A stretch of DNA of 64,000 nucleotides from Falsibacillus albus (GCF_003668575.1 NZ_RCVZ01000013.1:62001-126000); one strand, 5' to 3'; positions 10,401-19,072 are shown, counted from the stretch's first letter. Notes: generated by a model not told the origin, from the letters alone. Numbers and translations are program-made.

Positions 10401-11801
10401 ACCCCTCGAAGAGTGGTAAAATTGATGGTTGATTTAGTTGCTAAAAACAACCCAGGTATTTTTAGCAGCTATAATGTTAAATTTATTGATTTATACACTA
10501 AGAGTGGACTTTATATAACGGAAATCGTTAAACGTCTAAATGAAGGATTGAAAGAACAAATTCCAAATTATAACGAGCGTATTAAGTGGATTCTCGAAAA
10601 TCAAGTCTATGCGTGTGCTCCAAGTAACATCATTTATAACATTGCAAAAAAATATATTTTTAGCGATTTTAAAGATATCTCTAGTAAAAATATTGTTGAA
10701 TATGATCTAACCGAATATGCAAAAAGTAATACTGCTAAAAGGAAATTACAAGAATTATTTGGAGATGAGAATTTGAAGTTTGATGTAATTATTGGTAATC
10801 CACCATATCAAGAAATGGATGGAGGAGCATCGGCAAGTGCTAGACCGATCTACCACCATTTTGTACGTTTGGCAAAAGAACTCAATCCAGAATTAGTTTC
10901 ATTCATTATGCCGACACGTTGGTATGCAGGAGGGAAAGGTCTGGATGATTTCAGAGATGAAATGTTAAATGATATTCACCTACGAGAACTTCACGACTGG
11001 TTAACCCCTGAAGATATTTTCCCTAATACCAATATTCGTGGCGGAGTATGTTACTTCTTATGGGATAAAAATTATGATAATAGTCATCACCTTACACGAG
11101 TTGTTACTCATGAAAAAAATATGATTACTAATGATGATTTTAGAGCAATGAAAATTGAAGGTGTTGATATTTTTGTTCGTGATGGAAAGGCAATAACGAT
11201 TTTGGAGAAAGTTTTTCCCGATGAAAATATTGAAACAATGATGAATTATGTTTCATCACGTAAGCCGTTTGGTTTTGAAGGGAACTTTATTAAAGATATT
11301 AAATTCCGAAAAAGTAATTCTGGGTTATCAGATCCAATTCAGTGTTACGGAAAAGGACAAAAAATAGGTTATGTTGAAAGAAATGAAGTTACTATTCGCC
11401 CTCAATGGATTGATATTTGGAAAGTATATACTCCTAGAGCGAATAATGTCGGTACTGAATTAAATGATGATAATCTGAACACTTTTGTTGGAGCACCAAA
11501 AACAATTTGTACAGAATCCTATCTTGTAATTGGGGCAGAATTAGGATTAGATGAAATTTCGTGTAATAACCTTTCAAAGTACCTTACGACAAAATTTGCT
11601 AGATATCTTCATGGTATTGCGAAAGGTAGTCAAGATGCTACTTCTAAAACTTTTAAATTTGTTCCTATACAGAATTTCTCTAATGATTCAGATATTGATT
11701 GGTCTGTTTCTGTTCATGAAGTGGATAAACAATTGTTTAAGAAATATGGGTTATCCGATGAAGAAACCAGCCATATTGAAAGAAGAATTAAAACAATGTA
11801 A
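7488..11801 (+). CDS. GIY-YIG nuclease / SF2 helicase / N6-adenine methyltransferase fusion
   Basis: 1437 residues. Domains in order: GIY-YIG-like nuclease (about 14-105; YAY at 17-19 and GYIKIGDT at 29-36, T5orf172/Mug113 style); SF2 helicase (Walker A AKPRFGKT at 161-168, DEAH at 280-283, SGTP at 307-310, later QAAFRAQNPY); a charged coiled coil (about 735-860); a methyltransferase with FTPRRVVKLMVDL, an unusual motif I (IDLYTKSGLYITEIVKRL) near 1000 and catalytic NPPY at 1104-1107; then a C-terminal region that may recognise target DNA. This resembles single-chain type ISP enzymes, but with a GIY-YIG domain in place of an Mrr nuclease. It probably cuts unmodified phage DNA after translocation. 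It is coupled to the 252-aa partner. Confidence 0.85.
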   Translation: MDKTIIKPYDELDLKIYAYTLPEVPSHEGYIKIGDTSRQVKKRIFEQVGTAGLNPKILFEKVAKKSDGTWFHDKSLHRFLLQNGIPKKDFNSHADEWFYLNGTPERAETLTDKFINRDYDEIQVDEANSDYFLRNEQSKAVQLTLDYYNSTQVPREFLWNAKPRFGKTLTSYDFVRKINATNVLIVTNRPAIANSWFDDFKKFISWQEPGMKFVSETDALKDKALSRKDFIDFINSTDHKNPSQITFISLQDLKGAKFAGGGFEKLEWVGQLNWDLLIIDEAHEGVDTAKTDVVFDKIKRNFTLHLSGTPFKALANNKFNENQIFNWSYVDEQEAKKDWDYTTGSNPYENLPTLSLFTYQMSKIIEDRVSKGLTLEDDINVDYAFDLNEFFRVKEDGKFEYEASVKKFLDNLSSGKFPFSTDEHRSELNHTFWLLPRVNSAKALEKLLNSHPVFGEYKIVLAAGDGISVTTDPILEEEGKDYKKNEKSFDKVKKAISENEKTITLSVGQLTTGITIPEWSAVLMLSNIKSPSLYFQAAFRAQNPYEFVQDGKLYRKENAYIFDFAPERTLLLFDEFANNLSSGSSKTSEERKKKIKKLLNFFPVIGEDDEGNMHELDATEVLTIPTQITSTEVVKRGFMSNLLFANISGIFGGNSPFKEILDKIKPEKNKRLTDRREVNVTTPMLDDEGNVNVPTDIVINHTKDIFGDAIYKVVDTTDIPEIPEVTTITTEIKNTLNSGFSKLKETFNMNKTQTDKVKNEVTSVIQDVVQKSVETYQSQVREIEHDYTEQIQIAQEAHDVVKEEQLKTEFEQKKVEINQTFTKNLNTEVKATVETAVEKQVVIVEEKKKKTTEDDVRDHLRGFARTIPAFLMAYGNEDTTLASFEIHIDEPTFEELTSITVDEFKKLRDGFDYVDEDGNNRKVPGLFNEVVFNASIKEFFNTKNRLSNYFDESLTEDIFDYIPPQQTNQIFTPRRVVKLMVDLVAKNNPGIFSSYNVKFIDLYTKSGLYITEIVKRLNEGLKEQIPNYNERIKWILENQVYACAPSNIIYNIAKKYIFSDFKDISSKNIVEYDLTEYAKSNTAKRKLQELFGDENLKFDVIIGNPPYQEMDGGASASARPIYHHFVRLAKELNPELVSFIMPTRWYAGGKGLDDFRDEMLNDIHLRELHDWLTPEDIFPNTNIRGGVCYFLWDKNYDNSHHLTRVVTHEKNMITNDDFRAMKIEGVDIFVRDGKAITILEKVFPDENIETMMNYVSSRKPFGFEGNFIKDIKFRKSNSGLSDPIQCYGKGQKIGYVERNEVTIRPQWIDIWKVYTPRANNVGTELNDDNLNTFVGAPKTICTESYLVIGAELGLDEISCNNLSKYLTTKFARYLHGIAKGSQDATSKTFKFVPIQNFSNDSDIDWSVSVHEVDKQLFKKYGLSDEETSHIERRIKTM

Positions 11802-11812
11802 GTTGCATAAGA

Positions 11813-11850
11813 AAGTTAGAAGCACGCCAATATTGGCGTGCTTCTAACTT
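11813..11850. terminator. Shared bidirectional terminator between R-M and Gabija operons
   Basis: A perfect 38-nt palindrome (arm AAGTTAGAAGCACGCCAAT) lies between the convergent 1437-aa gene and gajB. Confidence 0.8.
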
Positions 11851-11932
11851 ATTTAATACGAGTGACAAAGTTGCTACACTTAATTTCTTGATCAATTTCT
11901 CATCATTGAGATTTTTTATTACTTTGTCATCC

Positions 11933-13510
11933 TTATTGGTTTATCATATTCCTATTGCTATCCCCATTTACCTCATATCTAATTAGCCTCTTTATATCTT
12001 TAATACCATTGCTATCTGCTACTTCTAAAACATGATCATAGTATGCTTCATCATCAATAAACATAATAAATTTTTCCTTTGCCCGTGTAATACATACGTA
12101 GTGGTTTTGTAAATTTTCACTATTGCGAATTTTATAATAACGGGAAAAGCTTATTACTTGATCAAACTCTAATCCCTTTGAAGCAAAAACTGTCATTACT
12201 TTATGTTTCGATTCTAATATTCGGAAAGCCATATCATATTTAATATCACAAATACTCTCACAGAACTTTTTAATTTCATCTTTCCCTATTGATATTCCTA
12301 GATAACTAGATAATTCGGAAACTACTCCCTCAATTATATTTGGTATTAAATTTTCGGTCTTCTTTAATTTCCCTATAATATTATTAACTTCAAATCTCGT
12401 TCGGATTCTTTCATCAATATGGGTGTTTTCCAAAAAGTCGTAAATTGTATAAGTTGAGTTCTTTGAATATAGTGCAAGTTCTTTTAATAAGTACCCATTA
12501 GGAATACCTTCATCAATTGGGGTCTTGGGTATAAAAACAAAGTCAAACCCTTCTTGATTTAATAGTTCTGTTATCTTCTTAGCATCATTATTATAATTAG
12601 CAATAATTGTTACTTCTTTATTTAAATCAAGAATTTCTTCAAAAATAATACTTTTGAATTCATCCACAAAACCTACGAAATCTCTTCGCTCATAAAAACT
12701 ATTAAAGCTATTGTATTCTATTAAAGTTACATTCTCTACGTTACTATGCAAATTCATAACGTATTGTGGATTATGAAATAGATTTGCATAGTTTTCAATT
12801 TCTTTATCACAACGAAAGTTGGTCACGAGTTCATAAGAACTGAAATTTTCATTCTCTAATAGTTCAAATACGTTACTTATTGCTCCACGCCACAAATAGA
12901 TAGCTTGTTTTGAATCACCGACAATAAATAATTTAATATCTAATTCATTTTTTAACTTCATAAAGAAACGGTGCATATCCCTGTCGGAATCTTGATATTC
13001 ATCTAAAAAAATCCAAGAATATTTTGCTTTAATATATTCTTGAGATGCTACTGACTTTTCTAAAATTTCATTAGCAAGTTTAAAATTAAAATTACGCTTA
13101 TTGTCTTCAAAACTACCTAGGATATTTTTAGATTTCAACTGTTTTAATCCAGATGAATATGTTTCAAATTTATATTCATTCCCATATTCAACAGAGTAAT
13201 CATTTCCGAACTCTTTACCTAATGCATCTTTAATAAATGGTCTTATAATCTCACTTTCAATAAAAGAATCATTTGTCATAACAACAAAGGGTTTCTTAAT
13301 ATTTTTTCCTGCCTTTTTTTTAATTTCCTCGGTTGCTTTTACAGTAAATGTTATTGCTGCTATCGTTCGGTGATCTCTTATTTTTTCGAGCTCTATTCCC
13401 ATTTTCTCTACCATGATAGTAGTTTTACCAGAACCAGCACTAGCTGAAACCACTATATCACCACTGTTTTCTAAAATTCCATATCTCTCATCTTGATCAA
13501 TCAATTTCAT
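11933..13510 (-). CDS. gajB: Gabija GajB, UvrD-like SF1 helicase
   Basis: 525 residues with Walker A SASAGSGKTT (22-31), Walker B FLDEYQDSDRDM, motif III/IV VGDSKQAIYLWRGA, VMTVFASKGLEFDQV and motif VI YVCITRAKEKF, the SF1A UvrD/Rep set. It overlaps the end of gajA by 14 nt. GajB works with GajA in the Gabija anti-phage system: GajA nicks DNA under nucleotide control and GajB is thought to be activated by the ends. The size and order (OLD-family nuclease first, UvrD second) match known Gabija operons. Confidence 0.9.
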   Translation of the reverse strand: MKLIDQDERYGILENSGDIVVSASAGSGKTTIMVEKMGIELEKIRDHRTIAAITFTVKATEEIKKKAGKNIKKPFVVMTNDSFIESEIIRPFIKDALGKEFGNDYSVEYGNEYKFETYSSGLKQLKSKNILGSFEDNKRNFNFKLANEILEKSVASQEYIKAKYSWIFLDEYQDSDRDMHRFFMKLKNELDIKLFIVGDSKQAIYLWRGAISNVFELLENENFSSYELVTNFRCDKEIENYANLFHNPQYVMNLHSNVENVTLIEYNSFNSFYERRDFVGFVDEFKSIIFEEILDLNKEVTIIANYNNDAKKITELLNQEGFDFVFIPKTPIDEGIPNGYLLKELALYSKNSTYTIYDFLENTHIDERIRTRFEVNNIIGKLKKTENLIPNIIEGVVSELSSYLGISIGKDEIKKFCESICDIKYDMAFRILESKHKVMTVFASKGLEFDQVISFSRYYKIRNSENLQNHYVCITRAKEKFIMFIDDEAYYDHVLEVADSNGIKDIKRLIRYEVNGDSNRNMINQ

Positions 13511-15260
13511 ATGGTACCAACTTTCTTAACGATTCAAATAGAGGGTGCTTTATTATTTTTAAACAATCCTCTTTCGTTAACTCATTAGTTAATTCAATCA
13601 TATTAAGTAATTTATGATCTTGGAGATAATCTATAGGGTTTGAGCCCAAAATATCTTCCATTCTGTCTCCAATAACTTCATATAAATCATGTTCTAAATC
13701 AATTTTTGATAAATATATATTATTATCTTTAAATTGCTCTATGCTGTCTTTAAAATCTTCATAAAGTTCTAGCTTTTTGTCCTTAATCATTTGGTTTTTT
13801 ACTTTATTTGTCCAAACCCTCTTACCTTGCTCATTTTCATAAAAATAATCTATTTCAACAGGGTCTATGGATTGGTCTTTATCAGTCTCTATGAGTTTTA
13901 AACATCTCGTGATTCCTATTAAATCAAAAGAGGTTGCGTTACCCCTTTTTGCTTTTAGATCATTATCTGTTTTTACTATTGGTTTTATATTTAATCCATT
14001 TAATACTTCTACATACGGTTTAAACTTTATCCCGCTTACATCTAACAGGTACCCTCCATCTAACTCATATGTTGGGTATACTTCTTCTAAAATTTTCTCA
14101 AACAATACTTTTTCTGAAGGACCTTCTACTAATAGTACTTTTTCAGAGAATAGAGCTGTTGACAATGCTCTATTAAGTTCTTTTTTTACATTCTTATATT
14201 CTTCATTAACTTGATAAATATATGATTCACAACCTATCCGATCTTCTGAATAAATTCGAATTAATGAAGCATTATCCATTTCATACAATAGTTCAGAAGA
14301 GTGGGTTGATAAAAAGAAATAATTATACACTTTAGAATTAAATAATTGTTTGGATAAAGCAATTTGCATAGACCTATGTAAACTATTTTCTGGTTCCTCA
14401 ACTAAGTAAATAATTATTTTATTACCTTCCTGTGCCTGAATAAGATGATTTATTAAGGAATAAGCTAATATCTTCTTTCTTCCATCTCCTGAAGTCGGAT
14501 AGATATTATCATCATCTTCTCTTTTGATATAAGGAATTAAATTGCCAAAATAACCATTAATGGTAATTTCCGACTTCATTTCAATAGTTATTTTTTCTTT
14601 CTTTAATTTTCTATATTCGTCTGTAATAGTATCTTGAAAAGACTGAATAACCCCCATACTACTTATTTTTTTATTCATTTCCATTCCTAAGTCTTTAATC
14701 TCATTGGATATGGTAATGTCATTCTCATCCAACTTATTTTGATTAAATAGCTTATTTCTATTTTTTGAGAAGGTTTTTTCTAAGTCTATTGTCGGATCAA
14801 CGTAAACAATCTTAAATAAATTATCAAGATTGCTATAGATACCATTTTGCAGGATTTCTTCTAAATTATTTATATTACTTCCCCAATAAATTTTAGGAAT
14901 ACCTACTCCTTCACTATTATCATAAGTACCTTTTACTTGAAAATAGAAGTTATCTAATTCATTACTCGATCTTGCCCCACCAACCTTAGCTATAATGTGC
15001 TGCGAATCTTCACTAGTTAAGCGATCTGATAGGTTTATACCTAATGTTATTTTTATAACTCTATCTTTTTCATTTTTAAAATAGTCAGACTCTTTGAAAC
15101 CATTTTTACGAATATCTCTATCTAGTAAGAATCTAATAGCAAATAGTAAATTTGTTTTACCTACATCGTTCATTCCAAATACAACATTTTGATTTGTTAA
15201 ATCAATATTTATTTTGTCAAAGTTACGAAAATTTTCTACGGTTAGGCTTTTAAGCTCCAT
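13497..15260 (-). CDS. gajA: Gabija GajA, OLD-family ATPase/TOPRIM nuclease
   Basis: 587 residues. The N-terminal ABC-type ATPase starts LTVENFRNFDKINIDL with Walker A GMNDVGKTN (29-37); Walker B IIYLVEEPENSLH is at about 283-295, followed by STHSSELL. The TOPRIM nuclease follows with KVLLVEGPSEK, its glutamate at 379, and KTDNDLKA (D432, D434). The glutamate position equals the active-site residue I recall for the characterised GajA (recalled, not looked up). GajA tetramers are sequence-specific nickases held off by nucleotides. It is the first gene of the operon; the start has GGAGG-like sequence upstream. It lies next to other defence genes. Confidence 0.9.
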   Translation of the reverse strand: MELKSLTVENFRNFDKINIDLTNQNVVFGMNDVGKTNLLFAIRFLLDRDIRKNGFKESDYFKNEKDRVIKITLGINLSDRLTSEDSQHIIAKVGGARSSNELDNFYFQVKGTYDNSEGVGIPKIYWGSNINNLEEILQNGIYSNLDNLFKIVYVDPTIDLEKTFSKNRNKLFNQNKLDENDITISNEIKDLGMEMNKKISSMGVIQSFQDTITDEYRKLKKEKITIEMKSEITINGYFGNLIPYIKREDDDNIYPTSGDGRKKILAYSLINHLIQAQEGNKIIIYLVEEPENSLHRSMQIALSKQLFNSKVYNYFFLSTHSSELLYEMDNASLIRIYSEDRIGCESYIYQVNEEYKNVKKELNRALSTALFSEKVLLVEGPSEKVLFEKILEEVYPTYELDGGYLLDVSGIKFKPYVEVLNGLNIKPIVKTDNDLKAKRGNATSFDLIGITRCLKLIETDKDQSIDPVEIDYFYENEQGKRVWTNKVKNQMIKDKKLELYEDFKDSIEQFKDNNIYLSKIDLEHDLYEVIGDRMEDILGSNPIDYLQDHKLLNMIELTNELTKEDCLKIIKHPLFESLRKLVPYEID

Positions 15261-15529
15261 TAGTATTCCCCTCCATTTAATAGTTTTTAAAATGAGAAAT
15301 TTTCCCTTTTTACTATTATAACACCAATAAAATTAAAAGAAGTAATAGCCCCACACTGAATAATGGAGCTATTACTTCTATATTTTTTAAATTTTGTTCA
15401 ATTATCGTTATAATAATGGTTTACCGTTACTTATGGTACGGTTCACCATTCTTAATCCTAAAAATATTGCTATGATCAGTAAACCATCTACCAATAATAG
15501 GGATGGATAATAGGGATGGATGTTAGCTT
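15261..15529. other. Upstream region of gajA
   Basis: No gene is seen. It contains an 11-bp inverted repeat (GAAGTAATAGC at 15339-15349, complement at 15368-15378), which may be a control site or a terminator for the pseudogene upstream. A short direct repeat (AATAGGGATGGAT, twice) lies at about 15497-15520. Confidence 0.4.
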
Positions 15530-15799
15530 CTATAAGTAAGTAATCCTGATGTAGTGTTTCTTCTTTATATTCCAATCAATGTACTTTCTTTCCTTCAAAT
15601 AATAATTTATATCGTGAAGGTGTGGATACTTCTCATTATCTATCGTGAACCGCTGTTGATTGCCTTGTAAAATCCAAAATGACTTGTTGATTCCTCTTGT
15701 CTCCATATGATGAAGCTTATTCGATAAAAACCAGCCTTGACCTTCAATATTATTTAGTAATTCTTGACTTTAATTAGTACACAATATTTTCTTAGGCAT
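15530..15799 (-). pseudogene. Degraded 90-codon ORF with an early stop
   Basis: From ATG 15799 (behind GGAGGTGGCT) the frame reads nine codons, hits TAA, and then stays open for 79 codons. The later part contains GQGWFLSNKLHHMETRG and KYPHLHDINYYLKERKY, which look like real protein. No family is recognised. One stop codon in an otherwise open frame suggests recent inactivation or re-initiation at the internal ATG (METRG). It was probably another cargo gene of the defence island. Confidence 0.45.
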
Positions 15800-15974
15800 A
15801 GCCACCTCCATATTTTTTTATTTTTTTATTTATTATCTTTTTGGGCAAAGAATCATCTAGAACCTATGAGAATACAATGTTTAATTTACTAAAAAAAGGT
15901 CAATACACCCGATCTTGTGTAATATTATGGTAAAATAAATTAAAAATGTCTTACCAACAGTCGAGGTGTCCCAA

Positions 15975-16646
15975 ATGCTAAAACAACTTCTCTCTAAACT
16001 ATTACCGTCCAAAGATAATTCCGATGATTCAAAACCTGAAGTCATCATTCAAACAAAAAAAGTATTTTTATACGAAACGGATCGATCCAAACTTGAAACC
16101 ATTATTCAGTCTCCTGCTCCCAAGGGTTCTCATCCTGGATATGTGTATATCATTCAGGAACATATGAACGGATGGTTCAAAATTGGGAGCTCTACTACGA
16201 TCGATAAAAGCTTGGATGTGTTCAAGGTGAAATTACCTTTTGAATATCACCTCGTGTATCTTGTGAAATCTGGTGATATTCAGGTGACAGAGAAAGCGTT
16301 CCATGACCATTTTGCTTCGAAAAAGCTTCAGGATGAATGGTACGATTTCTCCAGCGAAGATGTGGCCTGGATCAAGGGTGATGCTTACACTCCTGACATT
16401 GCCAGTACGATTGGCACTCCCCTTCAAATGAACAATGATGAGCCTTTAACTCCTAAGCAACTAGACTATGCAAAATCCTTGATTAAGAGATTGGGAGCTT
16501 CTTATTCACTTGCCGTTGAAGAATCTGCCCTAACGCAAATGGACCTGAAGCGGCTGTCTGTGTATTTCCGCTTCAAAAATCAAGGTGCTTTGAAGAATCT
16601 TGTTGAGTCTGGTGTACTTAAGAAGAAGGAATTCGTTAATCGATAA
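15975..16646 (+). CDS. Stand-alone GIY-YIG (T5orf172/Mug113-type) protein
   Basis: 223 residues from ATG 15975, chosen over GTG 15966 because GAGGTG lies 8 nt before the ATG. The central domain has GYVYIIQEHMNGWFKIGSS, TEKAFHDHFASKK and DEWYDFSSEDVAWI, the GIY-YIG-superfamily pattern (YVYII...FKIG, with a basic stretch and DEWY). The C-terminal 70 residues form a helical tail (LTPKQLDYAKSLIKRLG) that could bind DNA. Its function is unknown; such proteins occur in phages and defence islands. It converges on the NERD-helicase gene, sharing a terminator. Confidence 0.75.
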   Translation: MLKQLLSKLLPSKDNSDDSKPEVIIQTKKVFLYETDRSKLETIIQSPAPKGSHPGYVYIIQEHMNGWFKIGSSTTIDKSLDVFKVKLPFEYHLVYLVKSGDIQVTEKAFHDHFASKKLQDEWYDFSSEDVAWIKGDAYTPDIASTIGTPLQMNNDEPLTPKQLDYAKSLIKRLGASYSLAVEESALTQMDLKRLSVYFRFKNQGALKNLVESGVLKKKEFVNR

Positions 16647-16650
16647 TAAA

Positions 16651-16687
16651 AAAAGGTATGAGCAAACGACTGCTCATACCTTTTTTC
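16651..16687. terminator. Bidirectional terminator
   Basis: AAAAGGTATGAGCA pairs with its complement at 16671-16684, with A- and T-runs on the two sides. It serves both the GIY-YIG gene and the convergent NERD-helicase gene. Confidence 0.9.
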
Positions 16688-16688
16688 A

Positions 16689-18605
16689 TCATCCACTTTT
16701 TTCACTGGTTTTCTTCTGTTCTTTCCTCTCGAGAAGGCATTGATCGAAGTAACGAGTGAATTCGGATTCTCCGGAATATGATAAGCACAAATATTCCTTT
16801 GCGCGGGTCATGCCGATATAGAGAAGGGAGACTTCTCTTTCCACATCCTCCTCAAGTGCAAATGGCATGTTATCTACATTTACAATGAAGACGGCTTGAA
16901 AGTCGAGTCCCTTGCTGCTGTCGATTGTACTGATCTTGACCCGGTTGTCATCCTTCTCGAAGCTCCGCTTAGATTCACTGTTTTCCGTTAGCCAGAAATA
17001 GTCGATCTGTTCTTTTTGAAGTTCGCGCTTTAGAATATCGATGTAGTTTGTGGTGAACGATTTCTTAATGCGATAGAGAATGAGCATTTCCGAGAACGGT
17101 ACATGCTTTTCTTTATTCAGTTTTTTGATTTGTCTTGCTACGATTCTCGCTTCCTGATGGAAGTGATCTGTCTTGAGTATGGCTGGCTCAATCCCTTTCC
17201 TCCGTGTACTTTGAGGAGCAATAATCTCACCTTCGAATTCTCTCGTCACAACCTTATTTTTTAACGAGGAATGCGTTTTATAGAAGTCCCAGGCAAACTT
17301 CACCACTTGAGCGGTGTTGCGATAATTGATGCTCAGCACTTTCGATCTTCCTTGAAAACTGAGGCCCATATCCTGCAAATAACTTCTTTTACGCTTGTAG
17401 ATGGACTGGGCGCGGTCCTCTACTAATAGAAGAGATTTCGTTTCTGGGTTGAGAAGGTTTGTGACCAGTTCAAACCAGGAGGATTCGAAGTCCTGCCCCT
17501 CGTCTATTAATATGGCATCATATGTAGGGAGAATGGCTTCCCCATTTTTAATCTTTTTGAGCACGGTAGGCAGCTCTTTTTCATGAATCTTAAGATCATT
17601 CTTCAGCCATGAATGAAAATTTCGAACGGAGATATGATGCTTCTTCTCTTTCGTATCTTCAGAGCAGGAGAAGTCAAAATCAAAAAGATTATCAGGTTCA
17701 TTCATCATATGGAAGACAATCTGCTCAATGTTTCGTGCGAGGGAAATGTTGTAGCAGAGAATCAAGATTTTCCAATCTGGCTGTTCTTTGGCGAGCAGCT
17801 TTGCTCTGCTCGCCAAAATGAGCGTCTTTCCGCTGCCTGCTACTCCCCGGATTAACCGGTTTTTATCCCCAATTTGCTTCGCCAAATTTTCTTGATGCAA
17901 ATCCATCGCTTTAATGTCATGTAACGAAAGTAAGAGTTGATCCTGGTACGGGACAGGTTGCTTGAACTCAGCACTAATCCGCACTTCAGGAAATAAGTGA
18001 TACCTGATCGCATCCATGTCTTCCTTCGTAAGCGGCTTTTGCAGCCGGTACGGAATCGTGAACATGTTCAGGATCTTCTCGATTAATATTTCTTCTGAGA
18101 ACCCGTCTTTATCCGGATCAATCTCATCCCTCGTCAAACAGAATGACGGTTCCACCACCGCATACAATCCATTTTCAATAAAATCCTTCTGATGCAAACG
18201 GGTAAACACCGCTCCGAATCCATAAGGGAATTTCAACTGAAATTGATATTTCCCTTCCAACTGGACGAGATTCTTATCCTTCTTCAACACATCCGCAATT
18301 TGAAACACATAATCCCTGGCCTGCTTCAGAGGATTCTTTGTCTTCCTTTGCTCCCCTGAAGACGTATATAAAATCCATTCATCATGGTTCAACTGAAACA
18401 ACGTACTCTTTGTGTAATCCTTTACCTCTAACACCACAAGACCCAAGTCCGGTCCAATAATGACAAAGTCCGGCCTCTTCCCATGAATCTCAGGTTCATA
18501 ATACACAATATAATCATCTGGCAAATACGTCTTCAACGTACGAAACAACAACCTCTCACCAGCCGTAGCCGACGATCGGATCGTCTCCGGTATAGTGTAA
18601 GCCAT
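16689..18605 (-). CDS. NERD-domain nuclease fused to UvrD-type SF1 helicase
   Basis: 638 residues. The NERD domain (restriction-nuclease-like) covers about 12-120 with AGERLL (E17), KRPDFVI (D46) and LEVKDY (E60, K62), the PD-(D/E)xK core. The SF1 helicase has Walker A RGVAGSGKT (253-261), DEGQDFESSW and the C-terminal SSKGLDFQAVFIVN and YIGMTRAKEYL. The start has GGAG upstream. Proteins of this design are linked to DNA repair or phage defence; the place at the edge of a defence island supports the latter, but many Bacillus chromosomes carry one, so it may be a resident gene. Confidence 0.85.
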   Translation of the reverse strand: MAYTIPETIRSSATAGERLLFRTLKTYLPDDYIVYYEPEIHGKRPDFVIIGPDLGLVVLEVKDYTKSTLFQLNHDEWILYTSSGEQRKTKNPLKQARDYVFQIADVLKKDKNLVQLEGKYQFQLKFPYGFGAVFTRLHQKDFIENGLYAVVEPSFCLTRDEIDPDKDGFSEEILIEKILNMFTIPYRLQKPLTKEDMDAIRYHLFPEVRISAEFKQPVPYQDQLLLSLHDIKAMDLHQENLAKQIGDKNRLIRGVAGSGKTLILASRAKLLAKEQPDWKILILCYNISLARNIEQIVFHMMNEPDNLFDFDFSCSEDTKEKKHHISVRNFHSWLKNDLKIHEKELPTVLKKIKNGEAILPTYDAILIDEGQDFESSWFELVTNLLNPETKSLLLVEDRAQSIYKRKRSYLQDMGLSFQGRSKVLSINYRNTAQVVKFAWDFYKTHSSLKNKVVTREFEGEIIAPQSTRRKGIEPAILKTDHFHQEARIVARQIKKLNKEKHVPFSEMLILYRIKKSFTTNYIDILKRELQKEQIDYFWLTENSESKRSFEKDDNRVKISTIDSSKGLDFQAVFIVNVDNMPFALEEDVEREVSLLYIGMTRAKEYLCLSYSGESEFTRYFDQCLLERKEQKKTSEKSG

Positions 18606-18748
18606 CTTAACACTCCAACTGTTTGTGATAGTTTACATTATACTACAAAAGACGCCCTATTTTGACAATAAATGGTTAGATTACTTGATTAATTGGGAAA
18701 TACAGACTTACCTCTCTCGATTTGCATGTAAACCCATCCTTGGTATAG

Positions 18749-19072
18749 CTAATCCTCCACCTCAATCAAGAAAATCTTCTTATCAAATGCACCTCGTTCT
18801 GCTGCTTTCTCTTGGCGGATTTTTTCCACTTCCTCTAAAGTACTTCCATGCGAAGCGGCAAATGCATGAACGATTTCCATTAAGTCAGCTAACTCCTCCA
18901 AAGCCTCTTCTCTTGTTTCTGCCTCGCAATACTCTTCTAATTCTTCAAAGCTCTTTTTCTTCAATTCTGTTATGTATTCTTCTTCCGAGAGGATTCTTGT
19001 TGAGAACTTCTCTCCATTCGATTCAATAATCCCCGGGATTTTATCGCGAACCAATTTGTTATATGTCGGCAT
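18749..19072 (-). CDS. MazG-like nucleotide pyrophosphohydrolase (phosphoribosyl-ATP pyrophosphohydrolase-like)
   Basis: 107 residues beginning MPTYNKLVRDKIPGIIE, the hallmark lead-in of this family, then EELEEYCEAETREEALEELADLMEIV, an all-alpha NTP-PPase with the acidic metal-binding EExxE/ExxD pattern. These enzymes hydrolyse non-canonical nucleoside triphosphates. AGGAGG lies just upstream of the ATG. It is a monocistronic gene on the minus strand. Confidence 0.85.
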   Translation of the reverse strand: MPTYNKLVRDKIPGIIESNGEKFSTRILSEEEYITELKKKSFEELEEYCEAETREEALEELADLMEIVHAFAASHGSTLEEVEKIRQEKAAERGAFDKKIFLIEVED

